The notes under the pieces are model-generated. The model saw only the letters and a program-made list of their open reading frames with translations, had not been told where the DNA came from and did not search any database. From positions 62,001-126,000 of the forward strand of contig DATAWK010000003.1 in NCBI GenBank assembly GCA_036267255.1: a stretch of DNA of 64,000 nucleotides. Direction: 5' to 3'. This DNA comes from DATAWK01 sp036267255 (GTDB lineage Bacteria; Acidobacteriota; Terriglobia; Terriglobales; Acidobacteriaceae). Numbering within the stretch: position 1 is the first letter of the stretch; every line of letters starts with the position of its first letter. The position numbers and the translations under genes were made by a program. Positions 33,747 to 43,943 of the stretch are shown in pieces.

Positions 33747-33834
33747 AATTCGAAAAGAGCCAGCGGTGGCGTGGGAACGTGCAGCGGCTCTGATGTAAAC
33801 GCCAGCCGCGTGCGCGCATGAAAGTGATGGGTTT

Positions 33835-36189
33835 ATGGCTGATGTAACTCTTACCGTCGATGGCAAAAAGATTACCGCGCCAGCAGGCACGCTGCTGATT
33901 GACGCCTGCCGTCAGGCGGGGATTGAGATTCCTGCGTTCTGTTATTACCCCGGACTTTCGTTGCAGGCGGCCTGCCGCATGTGCGTGGTGCGCATTGAAA
34001 AAATGCCCAAGCTGCAGACGGCCTGTACGACTCCCGTGGCCGAAGGCATGATTGTTGCCACGGAGACGGACGAGATCAAACAATCGCGCAAGGCGATGCT
34101 GCAGATGGTGCTGGCCAATCATCCGCTGGATTGCCCGGTGTGCGACGCGGGCGGCGAGTGCGAACTGCAGGACATGACGTTCAAGTACGGCGCGGCGGAT
34201 TCCAAGTTTGTCGATATCAAGAACCATCGCGAGGAGCAGCAGTGGTCGCCGGTGGTGTATTTTGATCGGCCGCGCTGCATTCTCTGTTATCGCTGCGTGC
34301 GTGTGTGCGGCGAAGGGATGGATGTCTGGGCGCTGGGCGTGCAGAATCGCGGCGTGAGTTCGGTGATTGCGCCGAATGGCCAGGATCATCTGGATTGCGA
34401 AGAGTGCGGCATGTGCATCGATGCCTGTCCGGTGGGTGCGCTGACTTCGGACACCTATCGCTACAAAACGCGTCCGTGGGAGATGACCCATGTGGGCACG
34501 GTTTGCACGCATTGCGGCGATGGCTGCAAGACGACGCTGGGCATGCGCAGCACCGGCGATGGCACGGAGATTATCCGCGGCGACAATCGCGACAAGAGCG
34601 GCATCAACGAAGATTTTCTCTGCGTGAAGGGCCGCTATGCTTTTGATTTCGCCAATAACACGGAGCGTTTGACACAGCCGCTGGTTCGCAATCGTGAGGG
34701 CAGGCTGGAGCCGCGAAGCTGGGAAGAGGCGCTGGAATTTGCCGGGAAGCGTCTGCGGGAGATTCGCGACGAGCGCGGCGGCGCCAGCATGGGCGTGATC
34801 GGGTCAAACCGAACCACGAATGAAGAGGCGTATCTGCTGCAGAAATTTGCGCGCAGCGTGCTGGGCACCAACAACATTGACCATCACCGCACGGCAGACT
34901 ACGTGAGCTTTATGAAGGCGCTGACGGGCAATGAACATCGCACGGCCAGCCTGCGCGATGTCGGTTCGGCTCCGGCGATTTTGTTGATTGGCAATGATCC
35001 GACGGAACAGCATCCGATGCTGGCCTGGAGCTTGCGCACCAACGTCCGCCACAACCGCGCGCGGATCTATATCGTGAACCACGAGGAGATCAAGCTGCGC
35101 CGGCAGGCCAAAGGGCTGCTAAAAATTCAGGCCGATGGCTACGGCGCGTTCACGCGCTTCCTTGGCGGCGAAGAGAATGCGGCGTTTGGGGCAGAAGCGA
35201 CAACGCTGCGCGATGCGCTGAGCAAGGAACCGAATCTGCTGATTATTTTTGGATCGGAGCTGCGGGGAGCGGACATTGAGTCGCTGATTCACTACGGGCT
35301 TTCGTTGCCGGATACGAAATTCGCCTGCCTGGGCGATTATGTGAATTCCCACGGTGCGGCGGACATGGGCCTGTATCCGGACATGCTGCCGGGGTACACG
35401 CAGTGGCTGGAGCCGGGCACGTTTGCCGCGGAATATGGTGAGCGCTTCCCTGCCGAGCCGGGGCTGGATCTGCCGTCGATGTTCGATGCGGCGGCAAAGG
35501 GCGATCTGGCGGCGCTGTATGTGGTGGGATCGAACCCGGTGCATCGATACGGCGTGGCGGCGGAGAGCCTGAAGAATACATTCATCGTGGTGCAGGACAT
35601 GTTTTTGACGGAGACGGCGCTGCTGGCCGATGTGGTGTTGCCGATTGCCAACCTCTACGAAAAGGCCGGAACGGTGACGAACACGTTCGGAGATTTGCAG
35701 CAGGTGAAGAAGGCAGCCGACCGTGCCGGTGTGCGTACGGACTTTGAGTTGATCGTTCGGCTTGCCGACAAGATGGGCGCGGATGTGCACAAGCTGGTGC
35801 CTTTCGGTAAGGGCACACGCGCGGACATGGGGCAATCGCGCGGGGCACAGTCGGGCGAGGCCGATCGTCATTCGATCTGGCTGGCGGCGCATAATCTGGA
35901 GCCGAAGCTGAGTCCGTTTGATCCGAATGCGCTGCTGGATGAAATTCAGCGCATGGTTCCCGGCTACGCGTTTTCGCGGATGGAGTTGTTTGCCGGAAAC
36001 GATCAGCATGTGCAGCCTGCCGCGCATAGCAGCCGGATGGTGCAGATATCGAACCTGCGCGAGCGAAAAGACGGCGTGCTGCCGTCGCAGGACACGCTGT
36101 TTACCTCCGGAACACTGGGCCGCTACAGCGGCAAGCTGACAGAAGAAATTCGTTCTCGCCAAAAAGAAGCATCGGTCGCAGCAGATTAG
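33835..36189 (+). CDS. nuoG: NADH-quinone oxidoreductase subunit G
   Basis: 75-kDa-type subunit, 784 residues. The N-terminal [2Fe-2S] ferredoxin domain has PAFCYYPGLSLQAACRMC. The His-Cys cluster region has CPVCDAGGECELQD, and two [4Fe-4S] sites follow (RCILCYRCVRVC, CEECGMCIDACPVGAL). The rest is a molybdopterin-oxidoreductase-like domain starting at VCTHCGDGCKTTLG. It is full length. It begins 88 bases after hicB, and no promoter was recognised in that gap. Confidence 0.95.
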   Translation: MADVTLTVDGKKITAPAGTLLIDACRQAGIEIPAFCYYPGLSLQAACRMCVVRIEKMPKLQTACTTPVAEGMIVATETDEIKQSRKAMLQMVLANHPLDCPVCDAGGECELQDMTFKYGAADSKFVDIKNHREEQQWSPVVYFDRPRCILCYRCVRVCGEGMDVWALGVQNRGVSSVIAPNGQDHLDCEECGMCIDACPVGALTSDTYRYKTRPWEMTHVGTVCTHCGDGCKTTLGMRSTGDGTEIIRGDNRDKSGINEDFLCVKGRYAFDFANNTERLTQPLVRNREGRLEPRSWEEALEFAGKRLREIRDERGGASMGVIGSNRTTNEEAYLLQKFARSVLGTNNIDHHRTADYVSFMKALTGNEHRTASLRDVGSAPAILLIGNDPTEQHPMLAWSLRTNVRHNRARIYIVNHEEIKLRRQAKGLLKIQADGYGAFTRFLGGEENAAFGAEATTLRDALSKEPNLLIIFGSELRGADIESLIHYGLSLPDTKFACLGDYVNSHGAADMGLYPDMLPGYTQWLEPGTFAAEYGERFPAEPGLDLPSMFDAAAKGDLAALYVVGSNPVHRYGVAAESLKNTFIVVQDMFLTETALLADVVLPIANLYEKAGTVTNTFGDLQQVKKAADRAGVRTDFELIVRLADKMGADVHKLVPFGKGTRADMGQSRGAQSGEADRHSIWLAAHNLEPKLSPFDPNALLDEIQRMVPGYAFSRMELFAGNDQHVQPAAHSSRMVQISNLRERKDGVLPSQDTLFTSGTLGRYSGKLTEEIRSRQKEASVAAD

Positions 36190-36252
36190 AACGAGAACAA
36201 GCTGGAACGAAACAGAAGTAAAAACGACAACAGGAAAACGTAGCGTACAAAC

Positions 36253-37299
36253 GTGAATATTCTTCTCTTCATTTTGTTGAGCCTGGTGAAGGTCATCATC
36301 GTCACGGTGATCCTGCTGACGTCTGTGGCCTATACGGTGCTGCTGGAGCGCAAGGTTGTCGGGCGCATACAGAATCGCTGGGGACCTACTCGCGTGGGGC
36401 CCTTTGGATTGATGCAGCCGCTGGCGGACGGATTGAAGCTGTTTCTGAAGGAAGACATGATTCCGGCGGGTGTCTATCGGCCGCTGTATATTCTTGCGCC
36501 GATGATTGCTCTATCCTGCGCACTGATTTCCATTGGCGTGATTCCGTTTGGAACTGCGCTGCGGGTTCACGGCGTGGAGCTGTTTCAAATTGCCGATCTC
36601 AATATTGGCTTGCTGGTGATTCTGGCCGTCACGTCGGTGGGTGTGTATGGCATTGCGCTTTCCGGGTGGTCGTCGAACAATAAATATTCGATGCTGGGAT
36701 CGCTGCGTTCCACGGCACAGATGATCAGCTATGAACTGGCGCTGGGCCTGTCGGTGGTTGGAGTGGTTCTGCGCTCCGGATCGCTGCGCCTGCGAGACAT
36801 TGTCGACATCCAGAGCACGCATGGAATGCGCTCGTGGAATGTGTTTGGCGGATTTCAGTTTGTCGCGTTCTTTATTTATCTGATCGCGGCGTATGCGGAG
36901 ACTAACCGCACGCCCTTCGATCTGCCGGAGGCTGAGACGGAATTGACCGGCGGATACCACACGGAATACAGCTCCATGAAATTCGCCATGTTCTTTATGG
37001 CCGAGTACGCCAACATGATTACCGTGGGCTGCGTGGCGACGCTGTTGTTTCTTGGCGGATGGAGCAGCCCGTTTGGCAATCTGTTGCCTGCGATTGGCGG
37101 CCCTGTTGTGCAGGCGATTCTGCCGCTCTTCTGGTTTGTGGCCAAGGTTTTCTTTTTTCTGTTTCTGTACATCTGGGTGCGCGGAACGTTGCCCCGATTC
37201 CGTTATGACCAACTGATGGGCTTCGGCTGGAAATTTCTAATGCCGCTGGCATTGGCCAACATTCTTGTTACCAGCCTGGTATTGGCGTTTCATGGGTAG
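36253..37299 (+). CDS. nuoH: NADH-quinone oxidoreductase subunit H
   Basis: Membrane subunit (ND1 type) at the junction of the two arms, 348 residues, about eight membrane segments. LLERKVVGRIQNRWGPTRVGPFGLMQPLADGLKLFLKED is the conserved quinone-channel loop. ETNRTPFDLPEAETELTGGYHTEYSS is the second signature, with the acidic cluster. It starts with GTG. In most bacteria nuoI follows; here a gap of about 105 bases leads directly to nuoJ. Confidence 0.95.
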   Translation: MNILLFILLSLVKVIIVTVILLTSVAYTVLLERKVVGRIQNRWGPTRVGPFGLMQPLADGLKLFLKEDMIPAGVYRPLYILAPMIALSCALISIGVIPFGTALRVHGVELFQIADLNIGLLVILAVTSVGVYGIALSGWSSNNKYSMLGSLRSTAQMISYELALGLSVVGVVLRSGSLRLRDIVDIQSTHGMRSWNVFGGFQFVAFFIYLIAAYAETNRTPFDLPEAETELTGGYHTEYSSMKFAMFFMAEYANMITVGCVATLLFLGGWSSPFGNLLPAIGGPVVQAILPLFWFVAKVFFFLFLYIWVRGTLPRFRYDQLMGFGWKFLMPLALANILVTSLVLAFHG

Positions 37300-37404
37300 C
37301 GGACGGTGCGTGTCGCTGTCTGAGGCTTTGGATTTCAGTGCTTTACAATGTGATGGGAGCGCATGCCGCAATGGCGCACACGCTTCCACTGCAGAGCGAA
37401 CTGT

Positions 37405-37899
37405 ATGCATCTAGTTTTATTTTTCATTTTCGCGATTCTCTGTTTGTCCGGTGCGTTGAATTTGCTTTTTCAACGGCACCCGATCAACAGCGCTCTGTCC
37501 CTGATTGTGGTGATGAGTTCGCTGGCTGTGCTCTACCTGCTGCTGGGCGCGGAGTTCCTGGCGCTGGCGCAGATCATCGTGTATTCCGGCGCCATTATGG
37601 TGCTGTTTGTGTTTGTCATTATGCTGCTGAATGTCGGCAAAGAGGAACGGACGCATGGGAGTCGCGCGGCCTATGTCGTGGGGATTCCCGGTGTGCTGGC
37701 GCTGTTTGCCGTGCTGACGGCTGTCTTTCTTTCACTGAGTAAAAGTTTTGGCTCGGCGCAACTCGGTAGCTTTCTGGTGACGACGAGCGATCTGAGCCGT
37801 GTGCTCTTCCGCGATTTACTGCTGCCATTTGAAGTCACTTCGGTGCTGATTCTGGTGGCCATTCTGGGCGCAGTCGTCCTGGCTCGAAAGGAACACTAG
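37405..37899 (+). CDS. nuoJ: NADH-quinone oxidoreductase subunit J
   Basis: ND6-type membrane subunit, 164 residues, five membrane segments. HPINSALSLIVVMSSLAVLYLLLGAEFLALAQIIVYSGAIMVLFVFVIML is the family core, with the pi-bulge helix VYSGAIMVLF. The ATG at 37405 opens directly into the first helix; the 42 bases of frame upstream have no similarity. Confidence 0.93.
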   Translation: MHLVLFFIFAILCLSGALNLLFQRHPINSALSLIVVMSSLAVLYLLLGAEFLALAQIIVYSGAIMVLFVFVIMLLNVGKEERTHGSRAAYVVGIPGVLALFAVLTAVFLSLSKSFGSAQLGSFLVTTSDLSRVLFRDLLLPFEVTSVLILVAILGAVVLARKEH

Positions 37900-37903
37900 C
37901 CTC

Positions 37904-38206
37904 GTGGTCCCGATCTCCTGGTATCTGGTTCTCAGCGCGGCGCTGTTTTCAATCGGCGTCTGTGCGTTTCTTATCAAGCGAAACATCATCACGATTTTTA
38001 TGTCGATCGAGTTGATGCTGAACGCTGTGAACCTGGCCTTCGTTGCCTTTGCGCACCACTGGCACCAGGTGAGCGGCCAGATATTTGTCTTTTTTGTCAT
38101 GGTGGTGGCTGCGGCGGAGGCTGCCGTGGGACTCGCCATCATTATTGCGGTTTTCCGCTCCCGCGAAACATTGAACGTTGATCAGATCGACCTGATGAAG
38201 CTATGA
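37904..38206 (+). CDS. nuoK: NADH-quinone oxidoreductase subunit K
   Basis: ND4L-type membrane subunit, 100 residues, three membrane segments. FMSIELMLNAVNLAFVAFA has the conserved Glu on the second helix, and AAAEAAVGLAIIIAVFR the Glu on the third. It starts with GTG, 4 bases after nuoJ. It overlaps the nuoL start by four bases (ATGA). Confidence 0.94.
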   Translation: MVPISWYLVLSAALFSIGVCAFLIKRNIITIFMSIELMLNAVNLAFVAFAHHWHQVSGQIFVFFVMVVAAAEAAVGLAIIIAVFRSRETLNVDQIDLMKL

Positions 38207-40170
38207 CGACTTCCCTGCATCTCTGGCTGCTGCCGCTGCTTCCGCTCGCGGGCTTTGTGTTGAATGGCTCGCTGGGGCGCCGTTTGTCGAAGACGTGGGT
38301 CACGGCTATCGCACTCGTGTTTTCCGGTGCGGCGTTTGCGCAGGTCCTCTGGATCGCAGCGCAATTTCGCTCTTTAACGTTGCCGCATGTCGAAAGGTTC
38401 GCGACGCCATGGATTGGGATTCGCGGCTTTCAGGTTGATTTTTCTTTCCTGCTGGACCCATTGACGCTGGTCATGCTGCTGGTGGTGACCGGTGTTGGAT
38501 TTTTGATTCATCTTTATTCCGTCGGCTACATGGCGGAGGAAGATGGTTACTGGCGGTTTTTTGGTTATCTGAACCTTTTCCTGTTCTTCATGCTGACGCT
38601 GGTGCTGGCGGAAAATTTTCTGCTGCTCTTTGTCGGGTGGGAAGGCGTTGGGCTGGCGTCGTACCTGCTGATCGGCTTTTATTACGGGAAAGATTCGGCG
38701 GCAGCGGCTGGGAAGAAGGCCTTCATCGTAAACCGGATTGGCGACTTTGGATTTCTGCTCGCCATGTTTCTGGTTATCGCGCATTTTGGAACGCTCAGCT
38801 TTACTTCAGTCTTTGGCGCGATCGCAGCGCATCCGCAGTGGAACAGCGGTGTGTTGACGGCGATCGCTCTGCTGCTGGTTCTGGGCGCGACGGGAAAATC
38901 CGCGCAGATTCCGCTATACATCTGGCTGCCGGACGCGATGGAAGGACCGACGCCGGTCTCGGCGCTGATCCATGCCGCCACGATGGTGACGGCGGGCATT
39001 TATATGGTGGCGCGGGCGCATGTGCTGTTCGATTGTTCGCCAGTGGCGCTTGGCGTGGTTGCCGTGATTGGCGCGGCGACAGCGTTTTTTGCGGCCACGG
39101 TTGGCATTGTGCAGAACGACATTAAGCGCGTGCTGGCGTATTCGACGATTTCACAGCTCGGCTATATGTTTCTGGCCTGCGGTGTGGCGGCGTATTCGGC
39201 TGCGGTCTTCCATCTGGTGACGCACGCTTTCTTTAAGGCGCTGCTGTTTCTGGCGGCTGGCAGCGTGATTCATGCGCTGGGCGGCGAACAGGATATGCGC
39301 GTGATGGGCGGCCTGCGCAAGAAAATTCCTATTACGTTCTGGACCATGACGGCGGCGGTGTTTGCCATCAGTGGATTTTTCCCATTCTCCGGATTCTTCA
39401 GCAAGGATGCGATACTCGCTGCTGTGTTTAACGCACCGTTATTCGATTCGCCGAATGGCGGCAAGGTGCTGTGGGTGGTTGGCGTGGTGACGGTCGCGCT
39501 GACCTCGTTCTATATGTTCCGTCTGTGGTATCTGACCTTTTTCGGTTCGGCGCGCTATCACGAGGAGCATGCCGGACATGGGGGTCACGGTGTGCATGAG
39601 GGTTCCTGGACGATGCTGGTGCCGCTGATTGTGCTGGGCATTCTTTCGCTGGCAGGCGGCTGGATGGGCTGGCCGGCATTGCTCGGCGGACATGACTGGT
39701 TTGCGCACTTTCTGGATCCTGTCTTTGCTTCTTCTGTAACAGCGCCGGTTACGATTGCAAATGCCTCTTCGTCCACGGAATGGATGCTGACCGGTTTGTC
39801 GTTGGCATTGGCGCTGACTGGATGGTTTCTGGCGGATACGTTTTATCGCAGAAATCCGAAACTGGCGGAACAAGCAGCAAAGAAAATGCCAGCACTCTAC
39901 AAGCTGCTGCTGCATAAATACTGGATTGATGAGATCTACGGCGCCGTCATCGTAACGCCGTTGCTGGCGATCTCTCGTTTTGCTTTGTGGAAGGTCGTCG
40001 AGGGCGGCCTGATCGATGGTTCGGGCGTGGCAATGGCGGATGGTGCTGCTGAATTGAGCACAGGAGTGCGGCGGATGCAGTCGGGAAATATTCGCTCGTA
40101 CGCGGGTTGGTTAGCTATGGGTGCGGCACTGGTGCTGATTCTTGTCGCATACCTGGCACATTGGATATAG
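38203..40170 (+). CDS. nuoL: NADH-quinone oxidoreductase subunit L
   Basis: Antiporter-like distal membrane subunit, 655 residues, about 16 membrane segments. GWEGVGLASYLLIGFYYGK holds the key acidic residue. GPTPVSALIHAATMVTAGIYMVAR and KRVLAYSTISQLGYMFLACG carry the proton-path Lys and His. The C-terminal part includes the long lateral helix. A His/Gly-rich loop lies near residue 455. Full length. Confidence 0.95.
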   Translation: MTTSLHLWLLPLLPLAGFVLNGSLGRRLSKTWVTAIALVFSGAAFAQVLWIAAQFRSLTLPHVERFATPWIGIRGFQVDFSFLLDPLTLVMLLVVTGVGFLIHLYSVGYMAEEDGYWRFFGYLNLFLFFMLTLVLAENFLLLFVGWEGVGLASYLLIGFYYGKDSAAAAGKKAFIVNRIGDFGFLLAMFLVIAHFGTLSFTSVFGAIAAHPQWNSGVLTAIALLLVLGATGKSAQIPLYIWLPDAMEGPTPVSALIHAATMVTAGIYMVARAHVLFDCSPVALGVVAVIGAATAFFAATVGIVQNDIKRVLAYSTISQLGYMFLACGVAAYSAAVFHLVTHAFFKALLFLAAGSVIHALGGEQDMRVMGGLRKKIPITFWTMTAAVFAISGFFPFSGFFSKDAILAAVFNAPLFDSPNGGKVLWVVGVVTVALTSFYMFRLWYLTFFGSARYHEEHAGHGGHGVHEGSWTMLVPLIVLGILSLAGGWMGWPALLGGHDWFAHFLDPVFASSVTAPVTIANASSSTEWMLTGLSLALALTGWFLADTFYRRNPKLAEQAAKKMPALYKLLLHKYWIDEIYGAVIVTPLLAISRFALWKVVEGGLIDGSGVAMADGAAELSTGVRRMQSGNIRSYAGWLAMGAALVLILVAYLAHWI

Positions 40171-40182
40171 GGGAAGGATTTC

Positions 40183-41697
40183 GTGCTGAACGCAAGCATT
40201 CTCACTCTCATCACCTTCCTGCCCGTCGCGGGCGCAGTGATCGTTACGCTTCTGCCGAAGCGAGGACGCATCATTCCCGCGTTCACCCTGATATTGACGC
40301 TGTTTATTTTTCTGCTTACGCTGCATCTTCCGGCGCACTTTGACACGGCGCAGCATGGATTTCAATTTCAATGCAATGTCCCGTGGATTACGAGTCCGGC
40401 GATCCATTATCACGTGGGCGTCGATGGATTGTCGCTCTGGCTGGTGGTGCTGGTGGGCTTTCTGGCGCCGCTGGGCGTTTTGATTTCGTGGCGTGTGATC
40501 GATCATCGTCAGCGGGAGTTTTATTCGCTGTTCCTGCTGCAGCAGACGGCCATGTTCGGCATTTTTGTTTCGCTGGACCTGATGGCCTACTACGCATTCT
40601 GGGAACTATCGCTGATTCCCATTACGCTGCTGATCGGGATATTTGGCCGAAAGAATGGCCGTGCCGCCGCCATTAAATTTTTCCTGTATGCGTTTATTCC
40701 CTCGGCGTTGTTGCTGGTCGGCATTTTGTGGCTCTACGCGAAGACGGGCACGTTCGACTATATTCTGCTGCAGCAGCAATTGCATGGATGGACAAGCGGC
40801 GCGGATGCGACGGGCATGTGGCTGGCATCGCTGGCATTTCTTGTAGCGTTCGCGGTGAAGGTGCCGGTGTTCCCGCTGCACGCGTGGCTGGCCGATGGCA
40901 TCAGCGAAGCGCCGACGGCGGTTGCGATGATTCTGGCGGGAAAGCTGGGACTCTATTCCCTGCTGCGTTTTCATGTGGGACTTTTTCCGGAGCAGGCGGC
41001 GCGCATTGCCCCGTTGATGGTGGCGCTGGGAGTGATCGGCATCCTGTATGGTTCGCTGCTGGCGCTGGTGCAGACGGACCTGAAGCGGCTGGCTGCGTAT
41101 TCTACGCTGGCGGCGCTGAGCTTTTGCGTGCTGGGCATCTATGCCTTTACGGCTGCCAGCATGGATGGTGCGGTTTATCAGATTCTGAGTGAAAGCGTCT
41201 CTGCCGGCGCCTTCTTCATGCTGCTGGGCATCCTGTACGAGCGATATGGGACGTACCATATCGGGCATTTGAGCGGGGTCGCGAAAAAGATGCCGGGACT
41301 GGCGACCCTGTTTACCATCACGGCGCTCTCGCTGATTGGTCTGCCGATTCTGAATGGCTTTGTCGGTGAGTTTCTGATTTTGAGCGGCAGCTTTCAAACG
41401 CATCTTCGACTGGCAGCCGCAGCGACGGTGGGTGTGATTCTGAGCGCGGCCTACATGCTGTCGATGCTGCAGAAGGTTTTCTATGGCGCTCCGTCGAAAC
41501 TGGTTGCGGATGGTTCGCAGATCGATGTCAACTGGCGGGAACGCGCGGCTCTTTGGCCTACGGTAGCGCTGATGATTGTGATGGGCGTTGCCTCTGTTTA
41601 CTGGATGCGGGCCATTGACTCCACGGTGCCGCACTTTGCTCCTGCTTCCGCTGCGGTGCACACGACAAACTATGCAAGGATGATGACGACCCGATGA
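40183..41697 (+). CDS. nuoM: NADH-quinone oxidoreductase subunit M
   Basis: Antiporter-like membrane subunit (ND4 type), 504 residues, about 14 segments. YYAFWELSLIPITLLIGIFG is the Glu-bearing helix. VKVPVFPLHAWLADGISEAPTAVAMILAGKLGLY and KRLAAYSTLAALSFCVLG are the proton-path helices. It starts with GTG and has GGGGAAGG upstream. It overlaps nuoN by four bases. Confidence 0.95.
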   Translation: MLNASILTLITFLPVAGAVIVTLLPKRGRIIPAFTLILTLFIFLLTLHLPAHFDTAQHGFQFQCNVPWITSPAIHYHVGVDGLSLWLVVLVGFLAPLGVLISWRVIDHRQREFYSLFLLQQTAMFGIFVSLDLMAYYAFWELSLIPITLLIGIFGRKNGRAAAIKFFLYAFIPSALLLVGILWLYAKTGTFDYILLQQQLHGWTSGADATGMWLASLAFLVAFAVKVPVFPLHAWLADGISEAPTAVAMILAGKLGLYSLLRFHVGLFPEQAARIAPLMVALGVIGILYGSLLALVQTDLKRLAAYSTLAALSFCVLGIYAFTAASMDGAVYQILSESVSAGAFFMLLGILYERYGTYHIGHLSGVAKKMPGLATLFTITALSLIGLPILNGFVGEFLILSGSFQTHLRLAAAATVGVILSAAYMLSMLQKVFYGAPSKLVADGSQIDVNWRERAALWPTVALMIVMGVASVYWMRAIDSTVPHFAPASAAVHTTNYARMMTTR

Positions 41698-43196
41698 CTG
41701 CGGTTTCTCCAGCACTGCGCATCTTGCCTGAAATTCTGCTGACGCTCACCGGCGTTCTGGTGATGCTGGTGGAACCCTTGCTGGGTGCGAAGACATCCCG
41801 CAAACCGCTGGGCATTCTGGCGCTGCTGGGCACGGTGGCCGCGATCTGCGCGAGCGCATATCAGCTTCGGCTCCCTGCCGGGACGGCTTTTTTCGGCACG
41901 GTTCGCACGGACGCTTTCAGCGTCTTTTTCCATCTGCTGATTGGCGGCATTCTGCTGGTAACTCTGCTGGTTTCTCTGGATTATTTCGAAGGGCATTCCA
42001 CGTATGTCGGCGAGTTTTACGCGCTGGTTTTATTTAGCGCCGTGGGCATGATGTTTATGACCTGTGCCGTGGAATTGCTGATGGTTTTTATCGGCCTGGA
42101 GATTTCGTCGATCTCGACATACATTCTTGCCGGGTATCGCAAACGCAGCGCCACCAGTCCAGAGGCGTCGATCAAATATTTTCTGCTGGGATCGTTTGCC
42201 ACGGCATTTTTTCTGTACGGCGTGGCGTTGTGTTTTGGAGCCACCGGCAGCACGAATATTTATTCCATTGCCGCAGGGGTTGCGTCCGGCGCATCGCCGA
42301 TTCTGCTGACCGTTGCGCTGGGAATGATGCTGATTGGCCTGGGCTTCAAGGTGTCGGCGGCACCGTTCCATGTGTGGACGCCGGATGTGTATGAAGGCGC
42401 GCCCGCACCGGTTGTGGGGTTCATGTCGACGGGGCCGAAGGCTGCGGCATTCGCGGTGCTGCTGCGCATTACGTTTGGCGGATTTGGAGCCATGTCGCAC
42501 ATCTGGATCATCCTGCTGTGGATCATGGCGGTCACGTCGATGACGATCGGCAATCTGGGCGCTTTGACGCAGCGGAATGTGAAGCGCATGCTGGCGTACT
42601 CGTCGATTGCGCATGCGGGATATCTGCTGGTTGCCTTTACTGCATTTTCCGCCGATGGACTGGCCGCGGCTTGTTTTTACACCGCAGCGTATGCCGCGAT
42701 GAACCTGGGCGCGTTTGCGATTATCAGTTATCTTTCCGGTTACGATGAGAGACGCGTGAACCTGCCGGATTATGCTGGATTGGCCAGGCGGCATCCGATG
42801 GCTTCGGCGGCGATGGCAATTTTTCTGCTATCTCTGATCGGCATTCCCTTCACCGCAGGATTTTTCGGCAAGTTCTATGTCTTTACCGCAGCGATGCATT
42901 CCGGGCAATGGATTATCGCCATTATCGGTTTGCTGAACAGCGGGCTGGCGGCGTTTTATTATCTGCGGTTGCTGTCGCAGCTTTATACCCAGCCGTACCA
43001 TGCCGACCTGGAAGCTGCCAGCGCACCGGCAAAACCTGCCTTTGTGCTGGGGATCGCCCTGCTTGTGGCTGCCGTGCTGGTGCTGGGCATCGTGCCAAAT
43101 CGCACGTTGCGGCTGGCACAGAATGCCGCCGCGACGTATTTCCCTGCCGTAACGTCCGCGGTCGCGGGAATTTCCGCTGAGCACGTCTTGCGGTAA
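41694..43196 (+). CDS. nuoN: NADH-quinone oxidoreductase subunit N
   Basis: Antiporter-like membrane subunit (ND2 type) and last gene of the operon. 500 residues, about 14 segments. VFIGLEISSISTYILAGYRK is the Glu helix. FKVSAAPFHVWTPDVYEGAPAPVVGFMSTGPKAA and RNVKRMLAYSSIAHAGYLLVAF carry the Lys and His residues of the proton path. It converges with the ABC permease gene, 33 bases away; no clear terminator was seen between them. Confidence 0.95.
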   Translation: MTAVSPALRILPEILLTLTGVLVMLVEPLLGAKTSRKPLGILALLGTVAAICASAYQLRLPAGTAFFGTVRTDAFSVFFHLLIGGILLVTLLVSLDYFEGHSTYVGEFYALVLFSAVGMMFMTCAVELLMVFIGLEISSISTYILAGYRKRSATSPEASIKYFLLGSFATAFFLYGVALCFGATGSTNIYSIAAGVASGASPILLTVALGMMLIGLGFKVSAAPFHVWTPDVYEGAPAPVVGFMSTGPKAAAFAVLLRITFGGFGAMSHIWIILLWIMAVTSMTIGNLGALTQRNVKRMLAYSSIAHAGYLLVAFTAFSADGLAAACFYTAAYAAMNLGAFAIISYLSGYDERRVNLPDYAGLARRHPMASAAMAIFLLSLIGIPFTAGFFGKFYVFTAAMHSGQWIIAIIGLLNSGLAAFYYLRLLSQLYTQPYHADLEAASAPAKPAFVLGIALLVAAVLVLGIVPNRTLRLAQNAAATYFPAVTSAVAGISAEHVLR

Positions 43197-43229
43197 ATTT
43201 CCCCGGTAAATTTTCTGCTGCGATGGCGA

Positions 43230-43943
43230 TCAATCGCCAGAGGACGGCAAATCCTTCCGCCGAAAAATTTGCTGGCTGAGAAGGGCTACGACCCCCACCT
43301 GCAGAAGCATGCTGACGACGGCAATCCCCATCTGTGAGCCAGCGATACTTCCCAGACCGGCATTTTCCTGGAGCACGGGCAGCAGCAGCGAGCCAAAGCC
43401 GAGCCAGCTTCCAAGCTGGAGCGTGCCGGCTGCGACCAGGACAACAGCCGTGAGTCCGGTGGCGAGCGATGCCAGGAGCGCAGGCAGAAACAGAGAATAC
43501 AACACGCCGCAAACAGTCATCCACAGCTCGACGAGCATGAGGCTCAGAATAAAAGGAAGCAGGATTTTTAGAGAGAAGCCGATTCCAGCGGCAGCGATCC
43601 AGACAGAAAAAAAGACCGACAGCGCAAACAAGATGGCAGGCACGAGGGCTGTCATCCATAGGGCGGCCAGATACTGGTTGCGCGATACGGCGCGGCAAAG
43701 AACAGCGGCGACACGGCGCGCACGCAGTTCCGCGCCGAGCAGGCTGGCGGCGAGAAACATGGTGAGGGCAATCCCGTAGAAATATTCCTGCTGCAGAAGA
43801 GAACGAATGTCATCCGGCGAGAAATTGCGCCCCGGGAGGGTGAGCAAGGCAAGAAAGATCCAGGGCCATGCGATGAGCAACAGAACCAGCCAGCGGTTTT
43901 GCCGGAGCAGTGCGACGGTGATGGTACCCACTTTGCGGATCAT
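43230..43943 (-). CDS. ABC transporter permease (ABC-2-like)
   Basis: 237-residue membrane protein with about six hydrophobic segments, starting with a short basic tail and LVLLLIAWPWIFLALLTLPG. It has no exported domain. Its start overlaps the stop codon of the ATP-binding gene by four bases, so the pair forms one exporter. The cargo is unknown; small two-gene systems of this sort often export peptides, lipids or drugs. Confidence 0.82.
   Translation of the reverse strand: MIRKVGTITVALLRQNRWLVLLLIAWPWIFLALLTLPGRNFSPDDIRSLLQQEYFYGIALTMFLAASLLGAELRARRVAAVLCRAVSRNQYLAALWMTALVPAILFALSVFFSVWIAAAGIGFSLKILLPFILSLMLVELWMTVCGVLYSLFLPALLASLATGLTAVVLVAAGTLQLGSWLGFGSLLLPVLQENAGLGSIAGSQMGIAVVSMLLQVGVVALLSQQIFRRKDLPSSGD

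Noticed and set aside
33755..33804. Hairpin between hicB and nuoG as a terminator
   Set aside because: Only about six pairs (AGAGCC/GGCTCT) with a long loop and no T-run; not enough to call.
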